Part shown: piece after piece, positions 25,389 to 34,320 of the stretch
How the letters are laid out: every line of letters begins with the position of its first letter
Numbering within the stretch: position 1 is the first letter of the stretch
Source: Halobellus litoreus
Lineage (GTDB): Archaea; Halobacteriota; Halobacteria; Halobacteriales; Haloferacaceae
Direction of reading: 5' to 3'
Length of the DNA stretch: 64,000 nt
Assembly (NCBI RefSeq): GCF_024464595.1
Contig: NZ_JANHAW010000001.1
Location: 682,001-746,000 of the forward strand
Translations under genes and position numbers: made by a program
The notes under the pieces: model-generated
Told to the model about the DNA's origin: nothing
What the model saw: only the letters and a program-made list of their open reading frames with translations
Database searches by the model: none

Positions 25389-26734
25389 TATAGCGCCTCC
25401 TCGAACGCCTCGACGAGCGCGTCCGTCTCGCTTGCGTTCACGTCCGTGACGCACGCCTGCAGGAGGTGGTCGTCGACGACGTGAACCGCGAACCCGTTCG
25501 CTTCGAGATCCTGCGCGATCGCCGGGGCGGGCTGGTCGGTGCGGACGAGGAACTCCCGGAAGTGATGCCGGTCGTGGACCGGCGCTCTGACGCCCGGAAG
25601 TTCGTCCAGCTGTGCGGCGAGGGCCGCCGCCTCGCGAACGCACTGGCTCGCGAGATCGACGAGGCCGTCCGCGCCGAGCAGCGCGAGGTGCATCGCGGTC
25701 CGCAGCGCCACCCACGCCTGGTTCGTACAGATGTTCGAGGTGGCGCGCTCCTTGCGGATATGCTGCTCTCTGGTCTGCAGCGTCAGCGTGTACGCGCGCT
25801 TGCCGCCGGCGTCCTCGCCGGCCCCGACGAGGCGGCCGGGGACTTGCCGGAGGAACTTCTCGCGCGTCGCGAACAGCCCCAGGCCCATCCCGTAGGCGGT
25901 CGGCAACCCCAGGGCGTCCGCCTCGCCGACGACGACGTCCGCGCCGACGCTAGCCGGTTCCTCGAGGAGTCCGAGCGCGACGATGTCGGTGCCGAGACAG
26001 AACAGCGCGCCCGCCTCGTCGGCGACGGCACCGACCTCGGAGAGCCGCTCCTCGATCGTCCCGTGGACGGTCGGGTTCTCCGCGTAGATCATCGCCGTCT
26101 CCGCGTCCGCGAGTTCCGAGAGCGCCTCGACGTCGACGGTACCGTCGTCCATCGGGTACGTCTCGATCTGCAGGTCGGTGCCGTCGACGTAGTTCGCGAG
26201 CACGGCGCGCTTGTTCTCGTGGAGGATTTCGGGGACCAACACGGCGGACCCGGACACCCTTCGAACCCGATCGGCGAGTCGGGCCGCCTCTCCCAGCCCC
26301 GTCGCGGCGTCGTACATCGAACAGTTCGCGACCGGGAGGCCGGTCAGTTCGACGAGTTGCGACTGGTACTCGAAGAGCGCCTGCAGGAAGCCCTGAGTGA
26401 TCTCCGGTTGGTACTGCGTGTAGGAGGTCAGAAACTCCGCGCGCTGTGAGAGGTCGTCGACGACCGAGGGGACGTAGTGGGAGTGGTGATCGCGGCCGAG
26501 GAACTCCGTCAGGTCGTCGTTCTTCGCGAGCGTCGACGACAGTTCCGCGCGGAGTTCGCGCTCGCTCCGGGGTTCGATCCCGAGGTCGTCGTCGAAGCGG
26601 ACCTCGGACGGAACGTCGAAGAGGTCGTCCTCGCTGTCGACCCCGACCGCGGCGAGCATTTCTGCGGTCTCCTCGGCCGTGTGCGGCGCGAACGGGCTCC
26701 CCTCGGTCCGCTCGTGACGACCGCCGTCACGCAT
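25388..26734 (-). CDS. gcvPA: Glycine dehydrogenase (aminomethyl-transferring) subunit 1
   Basis: A 448-residue protein, the N-terminal half of the split P protein (fold type I-like, without the PLP lysine). Motifs: [52 protein letters not shown]. It forms an alpha2beta2 enzyme with GcvPB. ATG 26734 sits 7 nt after GGAGGTG; an in-frame GTG at 26743 overlaps that SD. Third gene of the gcvT-H-PA-PB operon. Confidence 0.95.
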   Translation of the reverse strand: MRDGGRHERTEGSPFAPHTAEETAEMLAAVGVDSEDDLFDVPSEVRFDDDLGIEPRSERELRAELSSTLAKNDDLTEFLGRDHHSHYVPSVVDDLSQRAEFLTSYTQYQPEITQGFLQALFEYQSQLVELTGLPVANCSMYDAATGLGEAARLADRVRRVSGSAVLVPEILHENKRAVLANYVDGTDLQIETYPMDDGTVDVEALSELADAETAMIYAENPTVHGTIEERLSEVGAVADEAGALFCLGTDIVALGLLEEPASVGADVVVGEADALGLPTAYGMGLGLFATREKFLRQVPGRLVGAGEDAGGKRAYTLTLQTREQHIRKERATSNICTNQAWVALRTAMHLALLGADGLVDLASQCVREAAALAAQLDELPGVRAPVHDRHHFREFLVRTDQPAPAIAQDLEANGFAVHVVDDHLLQACVTDVNASETDALVEAFEEAL

Positions 26735-26803
26735 CGGCCGCACCTCCCGCTGCCGGGGGAAGCCGCGTGGCTCCGCGTCGACGAACGTTCGGGTTCATCG
26801 TGA

Positions 26804-27184
26804 TCACTCGGTCTGCTCGCGGTAGTCGTCGGCCGAGAGCAGCTCGTCGAACTCCGAGTCGTCGCTGACCTCGACTTCGAGCATCCAGCCGTCGCCGTAC
26901 GGCTCCTGGTTCACCAGTTCGGGGCGGTCGAACAGGTCCTCGTTGACGGCGGTTACGGTTCCCGAGATCGGTGCGTAGAGGTCCGAGACGGCCTTGATCG
27001 ACTCGACGACGCCGAACTCGGCCCCCTGCGTTACCTCGTCGCCGACTTCCGGCAGTTCGACGAACACGACGTCGCCCAGTTCGTCCTGGGCGAAGTCGGT
27101 GATGCCGACTGTCGCGGTCTCGCCGTCGGTCGTGGCGTACTCGTGTGATTCCTGGTACTTGCGGTCTGTGGGTACTTCGAACAT
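26804..27184 (-). CDS. gcvH: Glycine cleavage system H protein
   Basis: A 126-residue lipoyl protein of normal length, with the lipoyl-lysine K64 in [14 protein letters not shown]. It shuttles the aminomethyl group between P and T proteins. Its ATG (27184) shares a base with the gcvT stop (TAATG overlap). A 69-nt gap separates it from gcvPA. Confidence 0.97.
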   Translation of the reverse strand: MFEVPTDRKYQESHEYATTDGETATVGITDFAQDELGDVVFVELPEVGDEVTQGAEFGVVESIKAVSDLYAPISGTVTAVNEDLFDRPELVNQEPYGDGWMLEVEVSDDSEFDELLSADDYREQTE

Positions 27185-28275
27185 TAGTTGTCCTCGATGA
27201 ATGGTGTGGGAACGATTTCAGCGCGTTTCTCCTGGTCGCGAACGACGACTGCGAGCTCCGTTCCGGGCTCCGACAGCGACGTCGGGACGTAGCCGAGTGC
27301 GATCGGCTCGCCCAGCGTTGGACTCATCGTCCCGCTCGTCACGTGGCCGACGACCTCGCCGTCCGCGACGATGTCGTGGCCGTGCCGGGCGATCCCGCGT
27401 TCCCGCAGGATCAGCCCGACGAACGTCTCTTCGACGCCCGCCTCGGCGACGGTCGCCAAGGCGTCGCGACCGACGAAGTCGGTGTCGAGCGCGACGGTCC
27501 AGCCGATGCCCGCCTCGTAGGGGGTCCGCGGCTCCGCGTCGGGATCGAAGTCCTGCCCGGAGAGGAGAAACCCCATCTCGGTCCGAAGCGTGTCGCGGGA
27601 TCCGAGCCCGCAGCGCGTGCAGTCTTCCGCGAACGCGGACCAGATCGGTTCGATCTCGTCGGTCGGCGCGATGATCTCGAAGCCGTCCTCCCCGGTGTAT
27701 CCCGTTCGGGAGACGTACGAGCGGACGCCAGCGACCTCCGTCTCGATCACGTCGCCCCACGACAGCGGGGTGACGTCGGCGTCGCTCGCGCGGTCGACCG
27801 TTTCGACCGCATCCGGCCCTTGCACTGCCACCATCGCCCACGCGTCGGTCTCGTTGCGGACGTCGGCGTCGAGGCCCCACTCGTCTCGGTGGTCGACCCA
27901 CCGCCGATACGCCTCGTCGTCGTGGCCGGCGTTCGGCACGAAGAGGTATCGGTTCTCCTCTTCGGGGAGTCGGTACACGATCGTGTCGTCGACGATCGTC
28001 CCCGATTCGTCGGTGATCGTCGAGTACTGCGACTCGCCCGGTGAGAGCGCCTCGACGTCGTTGGACGTGAGCCGCTGCATCAGAATCGTCGCGTCCGGTC
28101 CGTTCACGACGATTTCGCCCATATGCGAGACGTCGAAGATCCCGACCGAGTCGCGAACGGCCTTATGTTCGGTCCGAATCGACTCGAACTCGACCGGCAT
28201 ATCCCACCCCCCGAACCCGGTGAAGGTCGCGTCCTCGGCGTAGACGTCGTACAGCGGTGGCTTCCGAAGGGCCAT
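27184..28275 (-). CDS. gcvT: Aminomethyltransferase (glycine cleavage T protein)
   Basis: A 363-residue protein starting [12 protein letters not shown], with the folate-binding [35 protein letters not shown]-terminus, [12 protein letters not shown] and a C-terminal barrel ([19 protein letters not shown]). It transfers C1 to tetrahydrofolate (or the haloarchaeal analogue) and releases NH3. ATG 28275 begins the family; the frame is open further up but without similarity. It is first in the operon and is preceded by a palindrome at the promoter. Confidence 0.95.
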   Translation of the reverse strand: MALRKPPLYDVYAEDATFTGFGGWDMPVEFESIRTEHKAVRDSVGIFDVSHMGEIVVNGPDATILMQRLTSNDVEALSPGESQYSTITDESGTIVDDTIVYRLPEEENRYLFVPNAGHDDEAYRRWVDHRDEWGLDADVRNETDAWAMVAVQGPDAVETVDRASDADVTPLSWGDVIETEVAGVRSYVSRTGYTGEDGFEIIAPTDEIEPIWSAFAEDCTRCGLGSRDTLRTEMGFLLSGQDFDPDAEPRTPYEAGIGWTVALDTDFVGRDALATVAEAGVEETFVGLILRERGIARHGHDIVADGEVVGHVTSGTMSPTLGEPIALGYVPTSLSEPGTELAVVVRDQEKRAEIVPTPFIEDN

Positions 28276-28348
28276 ACTGGTGGGTAGGTTCGCGGCAAGA
28301 AATGTTTTGGTATGTTCGCCGCAGTTCCGACCGATTTTGCGGTGATAA

Positions 28349-28363
28349 ATCGCATACTGCGAT
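28349..28363. promoter_or_regulatory. Palindromic operator candidate at the gcv promoter
   Basis: ATCGCA-TAC-TGCGAT is a perfect 6-3-6 inverted repeat. On the minus strand its distal half runs into CGATTTATC, a TATA-like box about 70-75 nt before the gcvT ATG. Binding here would overlap the core promoter, so repression (or glycine-responsive switching) is plausible. The geometry matches the lrp/carA palindrome though the sequence differs. Confidence 0.55.
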
Positions 28364-28464
28364 AGCAAATAGCGTCAGCGGGGGTCACACCGGACAGCTA
28401 TCGGTTCCGATCGGTGTCTCAGTCCCGAACGGGTCGTCGTCGTCTCACGGCGACGCTCGACTCC

Positions 28465-28953
28465 CTATGCGGATCGGTCGCTACTGAGGAAGGTTCGATG
28501 GTGAGCGAGGCGATCGTATCCGCCGCCGAGCACGAGTCCGTAGAGGAGATACGCGACGAACGTGACGAGCAACATCGGGAGGTTCTGGCCGACCGTCTGC
28601 CCGCCGAGACCGACGTTGGCCAACACGACGGCGACGTAGCCCGCCCAGAGGAGAAGGCCGAACACGACCCCGTGTGCCAGTCCGGTCTCGCCCGGAAGAC
28701 CCCAGGTGAACCCGGCGAAGAGGAGCGGCCAGGCGACGGCGTAGAGAAGGAAAAACCAGAGAATCGTCAGTAGCGTCGCGGTCGAGGAACCGAGTTCACA
28801 GTAGGGTGGTCCGCCGACGGCGCACAGACTGGTGAACGTGGCGAACACGAAGATATCGACGCCTGCGAGGAGGAAGTCCGTGATCAGCAGAAAGATCAGT
28901 AGCGCGATCGTCGCCGCGATGCCACCGGCGAGGCTGCTTCGCACTGGGTCCAT
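28465..28953 (-). CDS. DUF6789-like membrane protein
   Basis: A 162-residue membrane protein with four to five hydrophobic helices and a loop VGGPPYCELGSSTATLLT containing a lone Cys. The helices contain G-rich packing (GLPGETGLAHGVVFGLLLWAGY). It resembles haloarchaeal DUF6789 proteins. No enzymatic motif. It diverges from the CDGSH gene across 246 nt and stands at the distal side of the gcv promoter region. Confidence 0.65.
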   Translation of the reverse strand: MDPVRSSLAGGIAATIALLIFLLITDFLLAGVDIFVFATFTSLCAVGGPPYCELGSSTATLLTILWFFLLYAVAWPLLFAGFTWGLPGETGLAHGVVFGLLLWAGYVAVVLANVGLGGQTVGQNLPMLLVTFVAYLLYGLVLGGGYDRLAHHRTFLSSDRSA

Positions 28954-29199
28954 ACTTTCACTTCAGTATCATATATCAAAAATATGTCTAGCTGTCAGAG
29001 AGTAAATGTATTCGACGGCCCGCCGGTTTCGGTTCCATCTCCACGGGGAGTTCCGACCAGCGCTGCGGAACAGGTGGCCACACCACGACCGTCGTGTCGC
29101 TGCGGCACGGTCCCCGTCGGCGTCGCTGCATCGGGACGCGACGGCCTCCGGAATCGAACGAGCGCCGTCGTTATCTGTTCCGCCGGAAAACACCCGACT

Positions 29200-29475
29200 A
29201 TGAGCCGATTGGTGGAACACGACGCGACGGGACCGCTGAAACTGGACGAGTCCGACCTCGACCCCGAGAAGGGAGACGTCGCCGTCTGTCGGTGCGGGCT
29301 GTCCGGTGACTTTCCGTTCTGCGACGGGACCCATCGGAACACGAGGTCCGAAGACGAGGACGTGCTGTATCGGTACGTCGAGGAAGACGGGTCGCTACGT
29401 CGTCGCGAAGTCGACCGCGTCGCGTACGCCGCCGACGAAACGGCCGACGACGACGCTGCCGAGAACGCGGAATGA
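29200..29475 (+). CDS. CDGSH iron-sulfur domain protein
   Basis: A 91-residue protein. The CDGSH motif is CRCGLSGDFPFCDGTH (about residues 29-44), giving the 3Cys-1His ligands of a [2Fe-2S] cluster. Flanks are acidic. TTATCT 25-31 nt upstream supports a leaderless start at ATG 29200. Probably redox or iron-sulfur handling; the partner is unknown. Confidence 0.9.
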   Translation: MSRLVEHDATGPLKLDESDLDPEKGDVAVCRCGLSGDFPFCDGTHRNTRSEDEDVLYRYVEEDGSLRRREVDRVAYAADETADDDAAENAE

Positions 29476-29557
29476 GCACGGTCGGGAAGTCGGCATGGGT
29501 GTCGTAACCGGATTCCGTTCCGCTATTCTTAATTGATTATCTCATATGGTTTCTACT

Positions 29558-30490
29558 ATGGCTAGTGGGACGACTGTCTCGCGACGTACCTACCTGGCGG
29601 CGCTCGGAACCGCCGCCGTCGGTGGATACGCTGGCTGCGTAGGGTCGGCCACCGAGTCGGTCTTCGTCCTGTCGGCCGGAAGCCTCGCCAGTACCTTCGA
29701 CGACCACGTCGCTCCCGCGTTCGAGGCGGAGACGGGGATTACGGTCCACGGCGAGTACTACGGGACCAACGCGGTGATGCGGATGGTCGAGGACCGGACG
29801 AAACACCCGGACGTGATCGTGAGCGCCGACGCGACGCTCCTCCGGGACCGTCTCTACGGCGAGTTCACGGACTGGGACGTGGAGTTCGCGACGAACAGTC
29901 TCGGCCTCGGCTATCACGAATCGACGTCCGTCGGTCGCGCCCTCGACGCCGGACAGCCCTGGTACGAGGTGGTTCGGGGGGCCGATCCGGGAGAGGTCGC
30001 CATCAGCGATCCGGACCTGGATCCGCTCGGCTACCGGGCCGTTCAGGCCTTCGAACTCGCTGCGCGCGAACACGATCTCGACGGGTTCCGAGAACAGATG
30101 CTGCAGCGCGTGTACACGGAGCCGGAGGAACCGCAAATGATGGCCGGGGTCGAGAGCGGGTCCCGCGCCGCGGCGGTCGTCTATCGGAATATGGCGATCG
30201 ACCACGAGATGCCGTTTTTCGAGTTCCCCGACGCGTACAACTTTTCGGACCCCGAGTTGGCGGACCACTACGCGACCGCCACCTACACCACTGACGAGGG
30301 ATACACCGCGGCGGGCCGACCGATCATCTACAACGCGACCACGAAGGACGGCGCCGACAACCCGGACGCGGGCAGGCGGTTCGTGCAGTTCCTCGCCGAC
30401 AACCCGGCGATACTCGACGATGCCGGGCTGACCGTCACGACAGCGTTACCCGAGAGCAACGGTGACCCCCCGGGAGCCATCGACGTATGA
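29558..30490 (+). CDS. wtpA: Tungstate/molybdate ABC transporter substrate-binding lipoprotein (WtpA-like)
   Basis: A 310-residue Tat lipoprotein: RRTYL at residues 9-13, hydrophobic stretch, and a lipobox Y-A-G-C with Cys27. The rest is a type II binding protein with the VLSAGSL start and DVIVSADATLL segment of ModA/WtpA oxyanion binders. I chose ATG 29558 (an earlier ATG is at 29546); TTAATT at 29528-29535 is about 25-30 nt before 29558. The permease gene starts 4 nt before the stop. Tungstate versus molybdate cannot be distinguished here. Confidence 0.85.
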   Translation: MASGTTVSRRTYLAALGTAAVGGYAGCVGSATESVFVLSAGSLASTFDDHVAPAFEAETGITVHGEYYGTNAVMRMVEDRTKHPDVIVSADATLLRDRLYGEFTDWDVEFATNSLGLGYHESTSVGRALDAGQPWYEVVRGADPGEVAISDPDLDPLGYRAVQAFELAAREHDLDGFREQMLQRVYTEPEEPQMMAGVESGSRAAAVVYRNMAIDHEMPFFEFPDAYNFSDPELADHYATATYTTDEGYTAAGRPIIYNATTKDGADNPDAGRRFVQFLADNPAILDDAGLTVTTALPESNGDPPGAIDV

Positions 30491-31305
30491 ACCGCACCGA
30501 TTCCGTCCGTTCGAGGCGATCGCTCCGAATACCGGGACGGTTGGTCCCGGTGGTTCTCGGCGGTCTCCTCCTCGTTTATCTCGCGCTCCCCTTTCTCGCG
30601 TTTCTCTCGCGCACCGGGACGGCGAACGTGATCGCCAGACTGTCGGCGCCGGAGGCGCAAGTGGCGATCCGAAACTCCCTGCTCACGGCGCCCGTCTCGA
30701 CGGCGATCGCGACGCTGTTCGGGGTTCCCCTGGCTTTCGCCCTCGCGCGGACGTCGTTCGCCGGCAAACGGCTGGTCGAGGGGATCGTGATTCTGCCGCT
30801 GGTGCTTCCCCCGGTCGTCGGCGGGGCGATGCTCCTGACGGCTGTCGGCCGCTTCACGCCGATCGGACGGGTCGCGGCCGCCGCGGGCGTCCCGCTCACC
30901 GGGAGCCTCCTCGGCGTCGTCCTCGCCCAGACCTTCGTCGCCGCGCCCTTCGTGGTCATCACCGCGCGCGCGGGGTTCGGTGCCGTCGACGAACGCCTCG
31001 AACAGGCCTCCCGCTCTCTCGGATACGGGCCGCTCGCGACGTTCTGGAACGTCTCGCTCCCGCTGGCTCGCGGCGCGATCCTCGCCGGGGTCACCCTGAC
31101 GTTCGCGCGGGCCATCGGCGAGTTCGGGGCGACGATGATGGTCGCGTACAACCCCCGAACGATTCCGACCCGGATCTGGATCGACTTCATCGCGGGCGGC
31201 ATCGATACGATCGTACCGCTCGCGCTCGCCTTGCTCGCCATCACGCTCGTCGTCATCACGGCGGTACAGCGGTTCGGTCGGATTCCGACGGTGGTCGAGG
31301 AATGA
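30487..31305 (+). CDS. wtpB: Tungstate/molybdate ABC transporter permease (WtpB-like)
   Basis: A 272-residue permease with about 6 helices, a Tyr-free basic N-terminus and an ABC-permease EAA-type loop (EQASRSLGYGPLATFWNVSLPLARGAI). The MFS-like C-terminus ends ..VVEE. It overlaps the wtpA stop (ATGA-type, 4 nt) and ends in the tandem duplication that leads into the ATPase gene. Confidence 0.88.
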   Translation: MNRTDSVRSRRSLRIPGRLVPVVLGGLLLVYLALPFLAFLSRTGTANVIARLSAPEAQVAIRNSLLTAPVSTAIATLFGVPLAFALARTSFAGKRLVEGIVILPLVLPPVVGGAMLLTAVGRFTPIGRVAAAAGVPLTGSLLGVVLAQTFVAAPFVVITARAGFGAVDERLEQASRSLGYGPLATFWNVSLPLARGAILAGVTLTFARAIGEFGATMMVAYNPRTIPTRIWIDFIAGGIDTIVPLALALLAITLVVITAVQRFGRIPTVVEE

Positions 31306-31330
31306 GGCTGGTGATCGAGCAATGAGGCTC
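31291..31330 (+). repeat. Two 20-nt imperfect tandem copies at the wtpB/wtpC junction
   Basis: Copy 1 is 31291-31310 and copy 2 is 31311-31330; 17 of 20 positions agree (differences at positions 4, 10 and 20). Each copy carries an AATGAGGCT start region. The first ATG (31302) opens only a 7-codon frame; the second (31322) begins wtpC. The unit is not a multiple of 3, so the two starts are in different frames. Confidence 0.8.
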
Positions 31331-32410
31331 GCGGTCGACGGGCTCTCGCATCGCTACGGCGACGAACTGGCCGTCGACGACGTGTCGTTCGGAATCGAGG
31401 CGGGCGAGCTGGTCGCGCTGGTCGGCCCCAGCGGCTGCGGGAAGACGACCGTCGTCCAGTCCGTCGCGGGCCACGTCCGCCCGACGGCCGGGCGGATCGC
31501 GCTCCGCGGCGAGGACGTGACTGGCGTGCCGCCCGAGGACCGCGGGATCAGCGTCGTCTTCCAGCGGTCGACGCTGTATCCGCACATGACCGTGGGCGAG
31601 AACGTCGCCTACGGGATCGCGGCCCGCGGTATCGACCCCGCTCGCCGGGACCAACTCGTCGACGACCACCTGAAGTTGGTGTCGCTCCGCGAACAGCGGG
31701 AGGCGCGGCCGGCCGAGTTGAGCGGCGGGCAGCGGCGACGCGCGGAACTGGCTCGGGCGCTGGCCCCGTCGCCGGACGTGCTGCTGCTCGACGAGCCGCT
31801 GTCGGCGCTCGATCGGACGCTGCGCATCCGGTTGCGGGAGGAGATCGCGCGGATCCAGCGGGAGACCGGCGTGACCACGCTGTTCGTCACGCACGACCAG
31901 GAGGACGCGATGGCCCTCGCCGACCGCCTCGTCGTGATGAACGGCGGTCGGATCGCCGGCAGCGGACGGCCGCGAGAGCTCTATGAGTCCCCGCCGGGAC
32001 CGTTCGTCGCGTCGTTCCTCGGCCGGTCGAACACGTTCTCGGGCGCGATCTCGGGAGGGGCCCCGCTCAGGATCCGGGCGGGCGAACAGGAGATCGAGCT
32101 CCCGAGCGTCGAGGCGGACGTGCCGGACGGCACGACCGTCACCTGTCACGTGCACCCCGAGGACCTCTCGATCCGTGATCCCGACGTGGAGACCGCGTTG
32201 CCCTCGATAGCGGGTCGGGTCAGTCGCGTCGCGGACGTCGGCCGCCGGTACGACGTGACCGTCAGCGTCGGCGACGGAGCAGAACTGGTCGCGGAACACG
32301 CGTCGTCGCCGCCGGCGGTCGACGACGCCGTCGCGGTCGCCTTTGCGGCGGACCGACTACACCTGTTCGACCGCGACGAGGGCCGGCGGGTCACGCTCTT
32401 GGAAACCTGA
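31322..32410 (+). CDS. wtpC: Tungstate/molybdate-type ABC transporter ATP-binding protein
   Basis: A 362-residue ABC ATPase. Walker A GPSGCGKT (35-42), signature LSGGQ (133-137), Walker B VLLLDEP (153-159), switch His in VTHDQ. Residues 230-362 form a regulatory C-terminal domain with TOBE-like beta strands, usual for oxyanion and sugar importers. It follows wtpB through a duplicated start region. Confidence 0.9.
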   Translation: MRLAVDGLSHRYGDELAVDDVSFGIEAGELVALVGPSGCGKTTVVQSVAGHVRPTAGRIALRGEDVTGVPPEDRGISVVFQRSTLYPHMTVGENVAYGIAARGIDPARRDQLVDDHLKLVSLREQREARPAELSGGQRRRAELARALAPSPDVLLLDEPLSALDRTLRIRLREEIARIQRETGVTTLFVTHDQEDAMALADRLVVMNGGRIAGSGRPRELYESPPGPFVASFLGRSNTFSGAISGGAPLRIRAGEQEIELPSVEADVPDGTTVTCHVHPEDLSIRDPDVETALPSIAGRVSRVADVGRRYDVTVSVGDGAELVAEHASSPPAVDDAVAVAFAADRLHLFDRDEGRRVTLLET

Positions 32411-32584
32411 TCCCGAGATCCGCCGTCGACGACGCCCTGTCCACGAGGATCGCTGCACCCGTCACCCCCTGGCACCGGTGATGTCTCGCCGATTCTCGCG
32501 AGACGCTCGTCCGTGCTCACACGAATTGCCCGGAATTTTCGGGCGAGATTCAAGATTTATTCAACCAGAATTTTTCACGATACC

Positions 32585-32601
32585 GAATAGAATCATTCTA
32601 T
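32585..32601. promoter_or_regulatory. Upstream ArsR-operator candidate (palindrome)
   Basis: ATAGAAT-C-ATTCTAT (32587-32601) is a perfect 7-1-7 palindrome. It includes GAATAGAATC (32585-32594), whose exact reverse complement recurs at 32649-32658 beside the arsR start. AT-rich palindromes of this kind suit ArsR dimers. Confidence 0.55.
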
Positions 32602-32648
32602 AGCGCTTTCAGTCGCACTTCTACCAAGCTACCGAAACAATTAATTTA

Positions 32649-32658
32649 GATTCTATTC
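32649..32658. promoter_or_regulatory. Downstream inverted copy of the ars element
   Basis: GATTCTATTC is the exact reverse complement of GAATAGAATC at 32585. It lies between a TTAATTTA box (32641-32648) and the arsR ATG, at the expected transcript start, so bound repressor would block initiation. Confidence 0.5.
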
Positions 32659-32670
32659 AACTGATTCTCG

Positions 32671-33096
32671 ATGGCACAAGCAACGGAGCGGCTCCGGCGC
32701 TACTTGGAGGACGAACTCGGGGAGTGTCGAAGCGAGGACGTCGAACGCCGACTCGACGAACTGGGAACGCTCGAAGCGGCGCTCGGGAAAACGCAGGTCG
32801 AGGCCGAACTCGACGTCGTGTCGGCGCTCGCCAACGAGACGCGCTACACGCTCGTCAGGGTTCTCGTCGCCGCCGAGGGTGAACTCTGCGTCTGTGAGTT
32901 GAACGCGGTCGTCGACGTGAGCGAGAGCGGCCTGAGCCACGCCCTCTCGAAACTCGTCGACGCGGGCCTCGTCGAGGGCCGAAAGGACGGTCGCTGGAAA
33001 ATGTACCGGGCGACGAACCGGGCGGTGGCGTTCGTCACCGTCATCGAGGGGAGCGTGAGCGGCGGCGAGAGAGGCGACGCACCGGGAGGCGAGTAA
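32671..33096 (+). CDS. arsR: ArsR/SmtB family metalloregulator
   Basis: A 141-residue winged-HTH repressor. The metal-sensing motif is E-L-C-V-C-E-L with Cys73 and Cys75 in the recognition-helix region, as in As(III) sensors. An N-terminal extension of about 45 residues precedes the HTH; it is acidic and helical. TTAATTTA 23-30 nt upstream fits a leaderless start. The ACR3 gene starts 5 nt later, so this is the arsenic operon repressor. Confidence 0.9.
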   Translation: MAQATERLRRYLEDELGECRSEDVERRLDELGTLEAALGKTQVEAELDVVSALANETRYTLVRVLVAAEGELCVCELNAVVDVSESGLSHALSKLVDAGLVEGRKDGRWKMYRATNRAVAFVTVIEGSVSGGERGDAPGGE

Positions 33097-33101
33097 GGGC
33101 G

Positions 33102-34286
33102 ATGAGTGCCGTCGAACACGAGCACGGCCCCGACTGCGAGTGCGAGAGCTGTGGTGATCCCCGGTCGATGGACTTCCTCGACAAGTACCTCACTGTCTGG
33201 ATCTTCGGTGCGATGGCGATCGGCGTCGGCCTCGGCACCGTCGCACCGTCGGTGACCGGGCCGATCCGGAACCTCCACCTCGTCGAGATCGGACTCGTGC
33301 TGATGATGTACCCGCCGCTCGCGAAGGCCGATTACTCCCGGCTCCCGACGGTCTTCAGCAACTGGCGGGTCCTCGGATTGAGCCTGGTGCAGAACTGGCT
33401 CATCGGCCCGACGCTGATGTTCGGACTCGCAGTCGTCTTCTTCAGCGGACTCGTCCCCGGACTGCCCGCGCGCCCCGAGTACTTCCTCGGACTCGTGTTC
33501 ATCGGGATGGCGCGGTGCATCGCGATGGTGTTAGTCTGGAACGAACTCGCCGAGGGCTCGACGGAGTACGTGACGGGGCTCGTGGCGTTCAACAGCCTCT
33601 TTCAGATCGTCACCTACGGGGTCTACGTCTGGTTCTTCGCGCTGTTTCTTCCGCCGCTGCTCGGGATGGACGCGCTGTTCGCGGGCATCACGACGTTCGA
33701 CGTCACGCCGATGCAGGTGTTCGAGGCCATCGTCGTCTTCCTCGGAATCCCGTTCGCCGGTGGCTTTCTGACCCGCTACGTCGGGACTCGGGTCAAGAGC
33801 CGCGCGTGGTACGAGGACGTGTTCGTCCCGACGATCGATCCGCTCACGCTCGTGGCGCTGTTGTTCACGGTGATCGTGATGTTCGCGACGCAGGGCGGCG
33901 CAATCGTCGCCTCTCCGGGCGACGTCCTGCTGATCGCCGTGCCGCTGACCATCTACTTTGTCGTGATGTTCCTGGTGAGTTTCGGGATGGGACGCGGCAT
34001 CGGCGCGGACTACTCGACGACGACGGCGATCGGCTTCACCGCGGCCTCGAACAACTTCGAACTCGCCATCGCGGTCGCCGTCGCGGTCTTCGGCGTCGGC
34101 TCCGGTGTCGCCTTCGCGACGGTCGTCGGCCCGCTCATCGAGGTACCTGTCCTGTTGGCGCTGGTGAACGTCGCGCTGTACTTCCAAGACCGGTACGACT
34201 GGGGCGGGTACACGACCGGCAGCCTCGATGGACCAGCGGGCGACGCTGCGACGGAGCCGACCGAACCGACGACGGACGACGACTGA
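33102..34286 (+). CDS. arsB: ACR3 family arsenite efflux permease
   Basis: A 394-residue membrane protein with about 10 helices. The ACR3 signature GMARCIAMVLVWNEL in helix 4 contains the conserved functional Cys. The N-terminus carries a His/Cys-rich extension with H6, H8, C12, C14 and C17 before the first helix, not part of the usual ACR3 core, perhaps a metalloid-binding tag. It exports As(III). C-terminal Glu/Thr-rich tail. Gene symbol acr3 is equally valid. Confidence 0.9.
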   Translation: MSAVEHEHGPDCECESCGDPRSMDFLDKYLTVWIFGAMAIGVGLGTVAPSVTGPIRNLHLVEIGLVLMMYPPLAKADYSRLPTVFSNWRVLGLSLVQNWLIGPTLMFGLAVVFFSGLVPGLPARPEYFLGLVFIGMARCIAMVLVWNELAEGSTEYVTGLVAFNSLFQIVTYGVYVWFFALFLPPLLGMDALFAGITTFDVTPMQVFEAIVVFLGIPFAGGFLTRYVGTRVKSRAWYEDVFVPTIDPLTLVALLFTVIVMFATQGGAIVASPGDVLLIAVPLTIYFVVMFLVSFGMGRGIGADYSTTTAIGFTAASNNFELAIAVAVAVFGVGSGVAFATVVGPLIEVPVLLALVNVALYFQDRYDWGGYTTGSLDGPAGDAATEPTEPTTDDD

Positions 34287-34320
34287 CGGACGGCGGACGC
34301 TTCGACGCGCTCGTTTCGGC

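Noticed and set aside
28276-28464. Glycine riboswitch upstream of gcvT
   Set aside because: No conserved riboswitch helices could be drawn; haloarchaea are not known to use it and a palindrome is present instead.
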